This document shows, one piece after another, positions 18,452 to 26,625 of a stretch of 64,000 bases of DNA. The DNA is from an uncultured Lachnospiraceae bacterium (lineage in GTDB: Bacteria > Bacillota > Clostridia > Lachnospirales > Lachnospiraceae), in contig CANRZW010000005.1 of assembly GCA_947644545.1 (NCBI GenBank), positions 62,001-126,000 of the forward strand, written 5' to 3'. The translations under genes were made by a program, and so were the position numbers. Below the pieces are notes generated by a model that saw only the letters and a list, made by a program, of their open reading frames with translations, was not told the DNA's origin and ran no database searches. Numbering within the stretch: the stretch's first letter is position 1; each line of letters begins with the position of its first letter.

Positions 18452-18751
18452 ATGAGAAGAAATAGCAAAAAACTGTCAAGACCAATTTTATCCGGTTCCA
18501 AAGAGTTGATCGTGGAATCGCTGAAACTCCCCAAAGATACCATGCTGGGGGCGTCGATCGTCACTCTTACCGGAAACAGGGAGGCATTTATAGAGAACTA
18601 CAAAGGAATCCTGGAGTACACGAAAGAATCCATTGTACTGCAGGGCAAGAACTGTAAGATCTGTTTTGAGGGAACACGCTTGTCCATCGACTATTATACC
18701 AATGAAGATATGAAGATCAGCGGCAGCATCGACGCCGTCCGCTATATCTAG
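18452..18751 (+). CDS. yqfC: Sporulation protein YqfC
   Basis: A 99-residue YabP/YqfC-family protein. Central segments ESLKLPKDTMLGASIVTLTG and the following NREAFIENYKGILEYT match the family, whose members act in the mother cell during sporulation. It heads the block yqfC-yqfD-phoH-pgpH-ybeY, the same order as in Bacillus subtilis, where this group is under sporulation control by sigma-E at yqfC. No Shine-Dalgarno sequence is visible before ATG 18452. CATATAGT at 18439-18446 resembles a sigma-E -10 but lies so close to the start that a transcript from it would be almost leaderless. Confidence 0.88.
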   Translation: MRRNSKKLSRPILSGSKELIVESLKLPKDTMLGASIVTLTGNREAFIENYKGILEYTKESIVLQGKNCKICFEGTRLSIDYYTNEDMKISGSIDAVRYI

Positions 18752-18780
18752 TATAACGTTCTGAGAATATGGAGGTAGGA

Positions 18781-20037
18781 ATGCTTCATTGGGTGCAATA
18801 TATCCGCGGTTATGTGACGATTAAGGTATGGGGATATTCTACAGAGAGGCTGCTGAATCTATGTGGGAATCATAATATTCTTGTATGGAATATCGTGAAT
18901 CACGGCGATCATGATACCATGAATATCAGTATAAAGGGCTTTTTTGCGCTAAAACCATTGCTGAAAAAGACTGGAACCAGGGCAGCCGTTTTGGGGAAAT
19001 ATGGACTGCCTTTTTTTGTGTCTAAAATGCAGCGTCGTAAAGTGTTTGTCGCCGGTCTTCTTTGCTGTCTTGCATTCTGGATGATTACGGCGGGGTATAT
19101 CTGGAATATTGAGATTGAAGGAAATTATGTGCTGACAGAGGATATTCTGTTGGATTATCTGGATGCCCATGATGTACACGTTGCGATGAAGAAGAGCCGG
19201 CTGCACATTGAAGATCTGGAGAAAGCGCTGCGCGAAGATTACGATATCATCACCTGGACTTCTGTCCAGATCAGGGGAACCACACTTCTGATCCACATCA
19301 AGGAAAACGAGATGCCTGTTTATGAGCAATCCAGGCAGTTACAGGAGGAGCAGGGCACGGACATCGTAGCCGGCAAAGCGGGCGTTGTATCTTATATCAT
19401 TACGAGAAGCGGAGTGCCGCAGGTTGCACCGGGAGATACCGTTGAGAAAGGTGATATCCTCGTCAGCGGAGCGGTACCTGTCTACAACGAAGACACGACT
19501 ATCAGAAAATATCAGTTTGTGCAGTCGGATGCCGATATCCTGATACGCTATACGGAATCAATTTCCGTCAAAAAAGACATTCTATATGAAGAGAAGATCT
19601 ATTCGGGCCGGCAGAAGAAAATGATCACATTGGGTATAAATGACAGGGAGTGGAACCTTAGATTTGGGAAGATTCCCTATGAAGAGTACGATATCAGCGG
19701 TGAAAAAAAGCAGGTACGGCTGCTAGACCGCCTGTATCTGCCGTTTTTTTACGGAAGTAAGACGATCCAGGAATATGAGATGGCACGACAAAAATATACG
19801 GAAGAAGAAATGAATCAGATCATTCAGGAGGAATGGCACAAAATTATATCAACTTTAGACGAAAAGGGGGTACAAATTACAGAAAAAAATGTTACAATAA
19901 AAAAGAATGATAATAATTGGGTGTTGAATGCCCGTATGCAGTTAGAGGAAGAAGCGGTAACGTCTGTACCCACCAGCACGGAACCTGTGCTGCCTGAGAC
20001 GGTGTCCGAAGAAGAGCCGGAGATAACTGCGGAATAG
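18781..20037 (+). CDS. yqfD: Sporulation protein YqfD
   Basis: About 418 residues. YqfD-family membrane protein needed in the mother cell around engulfment in Bacillus. The N-terminal domain opens MLHWVQYIRGYVTIKVWGYS, a membrane helix lies near 88-108 (FVAGLLCCLAFWMITAGYIW), and the outer part includes YDIITWTSVQIRGTTLLIHI. I set the start at ATG 18781 behind GGAGGTAGGA; an ATG at 18769 overlaps that ribosome site. The Glu/Pro/Thr-rich C-terminal tail (from about 395) is likely unstructured. It lies 29 bases after yqfC. Confidence 0.9.
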   Translation: MLHWVQYIRGYVTIKVWGYSTERLLNLCGNHNILVWNIVNHGDHDTMNISIKGFFALKPLLKKTGTRAAVLGKYGLPFFVSKMQRRKVFVAGLLCCLAFWMITAGYIWNIEIEGNYVLTEDILLDYLDAHDVHVAMKKSRLHIEDLEKALREDYDIITWTSVQIRGTTLLIHIKENEMPVYEQSRQLQEEQGTDIVAGKAGVVSYIITRSGVPQVAPGDTVEKGDILVSGAVPVYNEDTTIRKYQFVQSDADILIRYTESISVKKDILYEEKIYSGRQKKMITLGINDREWNLRFGKIPYEEYDISGEKKQVRLLDRLYLPFFYGSKTIQEYEMARQKYTEEEMNQIIQEEWHKIISTLDEKGVQITEKNVTIKKNDNNWVLNARMQLEEEAVTSVPTSTEPVLPETVSEEEPEITAE

Positions 20038-20052
20038 AAAGGCTGAAGATAG

Positions 20053-21066
20053 ATGGAACAATTTACAATAAGCATTGACATGCCTGTGGAGCATATGCAG
20101 AATCTTTTCGGCAGGCATGATACTCACATCAGAAAGATCGAAGAGGATCTGCATGTGATGATCGTAGACCGGGATGGTTCAGTGAAGATCAGCGGAGAAC
20201 CGGAGCAGGTCAGGAAGGCCTCGCATATCGTAAGGGAGCTTCTGACCTTGTCGGAAAGAGGCAATGTTCTGGAAGAACAGAATGTGAATTACGCGCTGGA
20301 GATGGAGAAAGAGAGCGCCTCGGACGTTCTCCTGACAATCGACAGCGACTGTATCTGCCATACCGTAAGCGGTAAACCGATCAAACCAAAGACCCTGGGG
20401 CAGAAGAAATATGTGGATGCGATCAGGGATCACATGATCGTGTTTGGCATCGGTCCGGCCGGAACGGGTAAGACTTATCTGGCCATGGCCATGGCGATCA
20501 CGGCTTTTAAGAATAATGAGGTGAGCCGGATTATACTGACAAGACCGGCGATAGAGGCCGGAGAGAAGCTGGGCTTTCTGCCCGGAGATCTGCAGAGCAA
20601 GGTGGATCCTTATCTGCGGCCGCTGTATGATGCCCTGTATCAGATCATGGGAGCAGAGAATTTTACGAAGAATATGGAGAAGGGCCTGATCGAGGTGGCG
20701 CCTTTGGCTTATATGCGTGGAAGGACTCTGGACAATGCATACATTATTCTGGACGAGGCACAGAATACGACGCCGGCGCAGATGAAGATGTTTCTGACCC
20801 GCATCGGATTTGGTTCCAAGGTGGTAGTCACCGGCGACGCCTCTCAGAAAGATCTCACACCGGATACGAAGTCTGGTCTGGATATCGCCGCCAGAGTGTT
20901 ATCCAGGATTGACGATATTGCGTTCTGTAAGCTGAGCAGCAAAGACGTGGTAAGGCATCCTCTTGTGCAGCAGATCGTCAAAGCATATGAGGATTATGAG
21001 GCGAAAGAGATCAGACGCAGCGAATCAAAACAGAAAAGCAGGAATTATACTCGTGGAAAAAAGTAA
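20053..21066 (+). CDS. phoH: PhoH family ATPase
   Basis: A 337-residue PhoH-like protein, a predicted P-loop ATPase/helicase-related enzyme linked to RNA metabolism. An N-terminal KH-like part (MEQFTISIDMPVEHMQNLFG) precedes Walker A, GIGPAGTGKTYLAMAMA (near 135), and Walker B, YIILDEAQNTTPAQMKMFLT. The segment RTRPAIEAGEKLGFLPGD is represented here by LTRPAIEAGEKLGFLPGDL. The gene order with yqfD before and pgpH and ybeY after is conserved across Firmicutes. The leader AGAAAGGCTGAAGATAG just before the start is repeated before the BofC-like gene at 24587. Confidence 0.95.
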   Translation: MEQFTISIDMPVEHMQNLFGRHDTHIRKIEEDLHVMIVDRDGSVKISGEPEQVRKASHIVRELLTLSERGNVLEEQNVNYALEMEKESASDVLLTIDSDCICHTVSGKPIKPKTLGQKKYVDAIRDHMIVFGIGPAGTGKTYLAMAMAITAFKNNEVSRIILTRPAIEAGEKLGFLPGDLQSKVDPYLRPLYDALYQIMGAENFTKNMEKGLIEVAPLAYMRGRTLDNAYIILDEAQNTTPAQMKMFLTRIGFGSKVVVTGDASQKDLTPDTKSGLDIAARVLSRIDDIAFCKLSSKDVVRHPLVQQIVKAYEDYEAKEIRRSESKQKSRNYTRGKK

Positions 21067-22252
21067 AATAAGCACCGTAAAAAGAATATTGATCCTTGGC
21101 ATGATGTTTCTGCTTTCAGGCGGGATCGCATGTGCCGGAAGTTTGTTGTATCAGCCGGAGACGGAGTCGCTGATCCGTAATGTAGTGATGGCTCTGGCAG
21201 GCACGGGCATCGTGATCTACGCATATCTGTTCAGCGAGACGGCAGGTTTGTTTATTTATCGGAATGAAGGGAAGTACGACAAGTTTGCAGTCGTCTATCT
21301 GGGCAGCATGATCGCGGCCATATTCTTTCCCTGGCTGCCGGTCACAGGATGGCCGTTTCTGGTGATCTTCGTGCTCCTGGGTGTTTTCAGCAACGGTATA
21401 ACGGGCATGATGGCCGGCAGTGTATGCCTGCTCCTGGCTGTGAACTTTGCAGGCGGGGATCTGTCTGTTTTCTGGCTGTACTTTATCAGTGGGCTGGCCG
21501 GTATTCTCATGTTTTCCAATTTGAACGATGATTTTCTGGTAGGACTTCCGGTCATTGTCTCCCTGTTGGTACTGATCCTGTGTCTGACTGCGAACGTGGT
21601 TCTTTTTTCCAGGGAGCAGCTTGCTGTGGAACAGTTTACCATTCCGGCAATGAACATGATGATCTGCTGTATTTTACTGCTGGTGATCTTAAAGGCTTTC
21701 AGTTCGTCCGTCATTCATAAGGATCAGGAGAAATACATGGAGATCAATGATCCGGAATGTCCGTTACTGGTACAGCTTAAGAATATGTCCAAGGAAGAAT
21801 ATTATCATGCGATACACACTGCCTATCTGGGAGACCGGATCGCCAAGCGTCTGCAGCTGGATGATGCGGCCGTGAAGGCCTGCGGCTATTATCACAGAAT
21901 CGGCAGGCTTAAGGGTGAGAATACCTGGGAGAATGTTTCCAAGATCTGTGATGAATTTCACTTTCCGGCTTATACAAGAAAAATATTAAAGGAATATGTA
22001 GACGGGAAAGAGAAAGTGGTATCAAAGGAAACGATCGTCGTATTGTTTGCCGACTGTATCGTCTCCTCTATCTTATATCTGTTTGACAAAGATCCAATGG
22101 CGCAGTTGGATTATAAGCAGCTGATCGATACGGTGTTCAATAAGAAGCTGGAGACGGACGAGCTGTGGAGCAATGAGATTTCTCTTGCGCAGCTTCACGA
22201 GATGAAGAAAATCTTTATCGAGGAGAAATTATACTATGACTTCTTACGTTGA
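21053..22252 (+). CDS. PgpH/YqfF-like membrane protein with a degenerate HD domain
   Basis: About 399 residues. Position between phoH and ybeY and the layout (seven or so membrane helices in about 8-225, then a cytosolic HD-like domain) match PgpH, the membrane c-di-AMP phosphodiesterase. It is much shorter than PgpH (about 700): the large extracellular domain between the first helix and the 7TM region is missing. The HD dyad, normally YYHDIGK, reads YYHRIGR here (His281, Arg282), and the later metal-binding HH segment is not found. The aligned EYYHAIHTAYLGDRIAKRL and TIVVLFADCIVSSILYL show common descent. It is therefore probably catalytically dead and may sense a ligand or regulate. The GTG start at 21053 overlaps phoH by 14 bases; AGGA lies nine bases before it. 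Confidence 0.78.
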   Translation: MEKSKISTVKRILILGMMFLLSGGIACAGSLLYQPETESLIRNVVMALAGTGIVIYAYLFSETAGLFIYRNEGKYDKFAVVYLGSMIAAIFFPWLPVTGWPFLVIFVLLGVFSNGITGMMAGSVCLLLAVNFAGGDLSVFWLYFISGLAGILMFSNLNDDFLVGLPVIVSLLVLILCLTANVVLFSREQLAVEQFTIPAMNMMICCILLLVILKAFSSSVIHKDQEKYMEINDPECPLLVQLKNMSKEEYYHAIHTAYLGDRIAKRLQLDDAAVKACGYYHRIGRLKGENTWENVSKICDEFHFPAYTRKILKEYVDGKEKVVSKETIVVLFADCIVSSILYLFDKDPMAQLDYKQLIDTVFNKKLETDELWSNEISLAQLHEMKKIFIEEKLYYDFLR

Positions 22253-22739
22253 GAATGAAACAGAATACAGCTTTCCGTTTGAGATACAGGAACTTCTGGA
22301 CCGGATCATGGAGGCAGTGATGGATCGGGAGAACTGTCCTTATGAGACCACGGTCAATCTTCTGCTGACGGACAATGCGGGAATCAGGGAATATAACAGG
22401 GAGTACCGCAGTCTGGACCGGGAAACGGACGTTTTGTCTTTTCCCAATATAGCGTTTGTAAGAGAAGGGGACTTCTCGGTGGTGGAAGCAGATGAGGCGG
22501 ATTATTTTGATCCGGACAGCGGTGAATTGGTGCTGGGCGATATCATTCTTTCCGTGGAGCGTGTGGTCACGCAGGCACAGGAGTACGGACATTCGATTCT
22601 CCGCGAGGCGGCGTTTCTGATGGCGCACAGCATGTTTCATCTATGCGGATATGACCACATGGAAGAGAAGCAGGCGGCCGTCATGGAACGGAAGCAGGAA
22701 GCGATCCTGCAGCAGCTTAATATTGTACGTGAAGCATAG
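22236..22739 (+). CDS. ybeY: Endoribonuclease YbeY (rRNA maturation)
   Basis: A 167-residue zinc endoribonuclease that acts in 16S rRNA 3'-end maturation and ribosome quality control. The metal site is H-x3-H-x5-H in AHSMFHLCGYDH, and the segment YRSLDRETDVLSFP is also typical. It overlaps pgpH by 17 bases, with the GAGGAGAAA ribosome site inside the upstream gene, so translation is coupled. The region after it (22740-22829) holds no convincing gene. Confidence 0.96.
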   Translation: MTSYVENETEYSFPFEIQELLDRIMEAVMDRENCPYETTVNLLLTDNAGIREYNREYRSLDRETDVLSFPNIAFVREGDFSVVEADEADYFDPDSGELVLGDIILSVERVVTQAQEYGHSILREAAFLMAHSMFHLCGYDHMEEKQAAVMERKQEAILQQLNIVREA

Positions 22740-22829
22740 CGATGCATATTGCATGGGAAACGTCATGCAAACAGCAGATAAACAGGCATGCTTTTACAGC
22801 ATGGATGATAAAGAGGCAAGAATAAGATT

Positions 22830-24497
22830 ATGAAATTACAGAAGAGAGGAAATTTTCGTAAAAGTTCTGCGGGAACATCAATCCGAACAGTTTTGATCCA
22901 GTCTGCGGGAATTTTATCCTATATTATTTTATTACTGATGAGGATTCCCTTGTCGAAAGTGATCGGGGATGCCGGCATGGGGTTATTTGCCCCCGCTTTT
23001 GAGATTTTTATGATGATCACCTTTGTCCTGTCATACAGCATGACGGGCGCTATGTCAGGCGTGATCCGTTACAGGGTAAAGCGCGAACAGCACAGGAACG
23101 CCAAAAGTGTGTTTCATGCAGTATTCCTGATGAATATTCTGTTAAGCGTCATTCTGGGCGCGGCACTGGTGTTTGCGGCATCGAAGACGGCCGACTTCTT
23201 TGTGTTGGAATCTTTGAGCCGTATGGCAGTACTGGCGGCAGCGCCGGCGATTCTTTTTTCCGCGGTCATCGGCACGTTCCGCGGCTATTTCAATGGGTAT
23301 GGCCTGGGGACGCTTTCGGCGCATTCTCAGTATATCGAGAAGGTTTCCATGTTATTTTTTGCTTCCGGGTGCGGGGGAACGTTCTACACTTATGGGAAGA
23401 AAGTTTCCGCACTGTTACAGAGCGCGGATTACGGCTTTGCCTATGGCGCGCTGGGGGCCATGGTGGGTGTTATGCTGTCACAGGCAGTGACGACGATCTA
23501 TCTTCTCGTCATTTACCTGCTCTATTCCCGCACACTGCGGGGAAGAATAAAGGAGGATGGCAGTAAGCGCGGGGAATCACAGTTTTCCATACAGCGGAAC
23601 GTATTTGTCAATTGTATTCCCATGGCGATCGTTACCTTGTTCACGAACTTATTCATGCTGATCGATCAGCGTATGTTCAATTACTGCATGAATAAAAGGG
23701 TGGAGGAGTTAGGAGAGGTCCGCACGGCAATGTGGGGCGCCTATTACAGCAAATTTGCCGTATTGATCGGTGTCGGCGCGGCTCTTTGCCTGTTGGCGGT
23801 ATCTGCCGCGTCCGGTAAGATCAAGATTGCCTATGACAGAGAAGAATATCGTTTGATGCGGGAACGACTGGAAAAAGCCGTTTCCAAATTGTCCATTCTG
23901 GCATTTCCGTTGTCTGTTTATCTGGCGGCGCTTTCTGAGGCGGTCGTGGAATGCTTTTATAAGAATGAAATGGAGCATATTACATCCTGGATTCAGAAGG
24001 GAGCCGTTATCATTCCGCTATGTGGATTTGGTTTTTTCTTTGCACAGCTGCTTTATAAAATGCGCATGTTGAAAGAATTGTTCCTTTCCGTCTTTGTCTC
24101 CATGGCGGTGCATATTGTGATCGCCTATTTATTTGTGCAGAAGGCCCTTCTTGGCGCGGACGGCATTATCTATGCTTTGATCGCCTATTTTGCGCTTTTT
24201 GCGGCTTTGAATTTCCTGTTTGTCACCAGAAATCTGAAGTATCGGCAGAACTGGTTAGCAGGAGTGGCCTTTCCGGCGGCGGCCGCCTGCGTATCGGGCC
24301 TGGCGGTCATGCTGATCGGCAGATTTATGCTGGAGCCTGCCGGCGCGGCTGTGACGATCCTTTCCGGAACAGTCGCCGGTGTCTTTCTCTATATCACGCT
24401 CCTGATGATCCTGCGGGTGATCGGTGAAGAAGAATTGTCCAGGATTCCTTTGGGATTTTTCTTTATTATGTTTGGAAAAAATATTGGCGTTTTATAA
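22830..24497 (+). CDS. SpoVB-like polysaccharide/lipid flippase (MOP superfamily)
   Basis: A 555-residue membrane protein with about 14 helices. It fits the PST/MATE-like exporter group containing SpoVB and MurJ, which flip lipid-linked sugar precursors across the membrane. The N-terminal helix IQSAGILSYIILLLMRIPLS followed by GDAGMGLFAPAFEIFM matches the family pattern in which glycine and small residues line the first half-channel. SpoVB of Bacillus acts in spore cortex synthesis; the placement between sporulation genes supports that use, but a general wall or capsule flippase is possible. The ribosome site (AAAGAGG) is weakly spaced. Confidence 0.8.
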   Translation: MKLQKRGNFRKSSAGTSIRTVLIQSAGILSYIILLLMRIPLSKVIGDAGMGLFAPAFEIFMMITFVLSYSMTGAMSGVIRYRVKREQHRNAKSVFHAVFLMNILLSVILGAALVFAASKTADFFVLESLSRMAVLAAAPAILFSAVIGTFRGYFNGYGLGTLSAHSQYIEKVSMLFFASGCGGTFYTYGKKVSALLQSADYGFAYGALGAMVGVMLSQAVTTIYLLVIYLLYSRTLRGRIKEDGSKRGESQFSIQRNVFVNCIPMAIVTLFTNLFMLIDQRMFNYCMNKRVEELGEVRTAMWGAYYSKFAVLIGVGAALCLLAVSAASGKIKIAYDREEYRLMRERLEKAVSKLSILAFPLSVYLAALSEAVVECFYKNEMEHITSWIQKGAVIIPLCGFGFFFAQLLYKMRMLKELFLSVFVSMAVHIVIAYLFVQKALLGADGIIYALIAYFALFAALNFLFVTRNLKYRQNWLAGVAFPAAAACVSGLAVMLIGRFMLEPAGAAVTILSGTVAGVFLYITLLMILRVIGEEELSRIPLGFFFIMFGKNIGVL

Positions 24498-24586
24498 AAT
24501 TGGGGATTATATTGTATAAAATTTAGGAATTGACTGATACTGATTACAGAAAATCCGATCAGAAAGGCTGAAGATAGGGTGGAAGG

Positions 24587-25240
24587 ATGAAAGTTGTAAG
24601 ACGTGTCAGTCTTTTTCTTGTATTATCCGTTTTTTTATTGGGAACAGGCGGATATACGGCATTGAAAGTGGAGCAGTTTTTTTATCCTAACAAATATCAG
24701 GAGAAAGGAACTCACAATGTGCCCGATGCCGGAGAAGAATCTGTATTTGACGTATCGGAAATGGAAGAACAGGTTATCGAGACCGCAGTCGAGAAGGTGC
24801 CGGTCGTCACGGCAGATACCACATATCTCATTGAAGAGATCAATCTGCTGGACGGCACCATACAGGAGCGGCAGGAAGAGGTTCCGGTCAAATATATCGG
24901 GCTGGACCGCGACAGTCTGATCCGGGAACTCGAATCCTATGACAGAAATCCTCCGCTTACCGAACTGGAGATGGGGTTTGAGACGATCGAACTGACTGCC
25001 TTTTCCAAGGACAGAGTGGTTATATGCAAGTACTATAAAGAAGAGGAAGAAAAAAGCTACTACCTGATGGTAGAAGATCATTTTGTAGTTGTCTATGAGG
25101 AGGACAAGCATCGTCTTCATATGAATACGGATATTCTCCTGGAAAACCTGAGTGATACGCTGAAAGCAGAGATCATACAGGGGAAATTCATAGAAAATGA
25201 GGAGGAACTCTATAATTTTCTTGAATCTTATTCCAGTTGA
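24587..25240 (+). CDS. BofC-like secreted or membrane-anchored protein
   Basis: A 217-residue protein with an N-terminal hydrophobic segment (about 8-24, SLFLVLSVFLLGTGGYTALK) serving as signal or anchor. The rest is likely outside the cell. The pattern YLIEEINLLDGTIQERQEE (near 80), then an extended region and a C-terminal LSDTLKAEIIQGKFIENEEE, resembles BofC, the forespore protein that restrains SpoIVB proteolysis in Bacillus. Similarity is by pattern and length, so the function is not secure. It lies 90 bases after the SpoVB-like gene and could share its regulation. Confidence 0.55.
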   Translation: MKVVRRVSLFLVLSVFLLGTGGYTALKVEQFFYPNKYQEKGTHNVPDAGEESVFDVSEMEEQVIETAVEKVPVVTADTTYLIEEINLLDGTIQERQEEVPVKYIGLDRDSLIRELESYDRNPPLTELEMGFETIELTAFSKDRVVICKYYKEEEEKSYYLMVEDHFVVVYEEDKHRLHMNTDILLENLSDTLKAEIIQGKFIENEEELYNFLESYSS

Positions 25241-25370
25241 GGATAAGATAAGAAGGCATCATACATGTGAGTCACGCATGTGGGGCTCTCGATGACAGGC
25301 ATCCCCGCAGAAGAAACGGAGCGCTTGATGAAGAGAGGTTTGAAGGAATAGAGGTTTGAAAGATAGAGAT

Positions 25371-26618
25371 ATGAGGAAAGAGATTGCCGTGATTGGCGGC
25401 GGCGCGGCAGGGATGATGGCTGCGATTCAGGCGGCATATGCCGGCGCGGCGGTGACCATATACGAGAGAAATGACAGAGTCGGCAAGAAAATCCTGTCTA
25501 CGGGGAACGGAAAGTGTAATTTTTCCAATGAAATCATGAATGCGGACTGCTATTACGGCGGCGGCGCTTTGTTTGTGGACAGAATCTATGAAAGCTTTGG
25601 TGTCGATGAGACCAAAGCATTCTTTGACAGCCTTGGCATGCGGATCAAGGATAAGAATGGTTATCTGTATCCGGCCAGCGAGCAGGCGGCAACCGTACTG
25701 GATGTGCTGCGGTATGAGGTGCAGCGTCTCGGAATCCGCTGTCGTATGGGATGCCTGGTGAGTGCAGTCCGGTCGGAGAAATCCGGTAACCGGTTTGTGG
25801 TAGAGACGGACGCGAAAGAACACGGAAAGCATGCCTATGATGCGGTGATCCTGGCCTGTGGCGGCCGGGCGGCTCCCAGGACAGGATCGGATGGCAGTGG
25901 ATATGCACTGGCCAAACAGTTCGGACACGGAATCATACCGGCTGTGCCGGCGCTCACGGCGCTTCGGTGCGAGGAATCCTTCCTGAAACAGGTGGCGGGG
26001 GTGCGCTGTGATGCGCGGCTGACGCTGTACATAGACGCGGAGAAGGTCAGCGAAGTACAAGGTGAATTACAGCTGACCGATTATGGGATTTCGGGAATCC
26101 CGGTTTTTCAGTTCAGCAGGCTGGCGGCATATGCACTGCGGGAGAAAAGGCATACCACGGTGACAATCGATTTTATGCCGGATGCTGCCGCCGAAAACGG
26201 AAACTTCTGGAATCAGCGATGGCACAGACAGCGGGAACAGGGTATGGAGCAGTTTGTGACCGGAATAGTCAATAAGAAAGTGGGACTGCTGTTGTTAAAG
26301 CTGGCCGGGATCCGGGAAGCGGAACGGGCCTGTGAGATTGACGCTGTCCGGCGGGAGAAACTTAAGAGGCTGTTTCGCTCTCTTGAGGTGACCGTGCGGG
26401 AGACGAATTCTTTCGACCAGGCACAGGTCTGTGCCGGCGGAATAGACTTTAGGGAAGTTACCAAAGACCTGCAGTCGGTCAGAGCGCCGGGATTGTTCTT
26501 TGCCGGTGAAATATTGGATATAGACGGTATCTGCGGCGGGTATAACCTGCAGTGGGCCTGGAGCAGCGGCTCTGTGGCAGGTCGCGCGGCCGCCGGGATA
26601 ACGTTACGGGAGAAGTGA
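25371..26618 (+). CDS. HI0933/YhiN family flavoprotein
   Basis: About 415 residues. FAD-binding protein with the dinucleotide motif IAVIGGGAAGMMAAIQAAYA at the start and the family-specific GNGKCNFSNEIM. The C-terminal FFAGEILDIDGICGGYNLQW is also diagnostic. Members are often annotated as aminoacetone oxidase or NAD(P)/FAD-dependent oxidoreductase; the true substrate is unknown. The start is uncertain: ATG 25371 lacks a strong ribosome site, while TTG 25356 sits eight bases after AAGGA and would add five residues. It is followed by a second FAD protein eight bases later, so the pair is an operon. Confidence 0.88.
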   Translation: MRKEIAVIGGGAAGMMAAIQAAYAGAAVTIYERNDRVGKKILSTGNGKCNFSNEIMNADCYYGGGALFVDRIYESFGVDETKAFFDSLGMRIKDKNGYLYPASEQAATVLDVLRYEVQRLGIRCRMGCLVSAVRSEKSGNRFVVETDAKEHGKHAYDAVILACGGRAAPRTGSDGSGYALAKQFGHGIIPAVPALTALRCEESFLKQVAGVRCDARLTLYIDAEKVSEVQGELQLTDYGISGIPVFQFSRLAAYALREKRHTTVTIDFMPDAAAENGNFWNQRWHRQREQGMEQFVTGIVNKKVGLLLLKLAGIREAERACEIDAVRREKLKRLFRSLEVTVRETNSFDQAQVCAGGIDFREVTKDLQSVRAPGLFFAGEILDIDGICGGYNLQWAWSSGSVAGRAAAGITLREK

Positions 26619-26625
26619 CAGGCAG

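Noticed and set aside
22742-22825. A 27-codon frame between ybeY and the flippase gene
   Set aside because: No ribosome site and no recognisable product.
25292-25351. A tiny 19-codon frame (MTGIPAEETERL...) before the HI0933-like gene
   Set aside because: Too short to support, with no ribosome site or family match.
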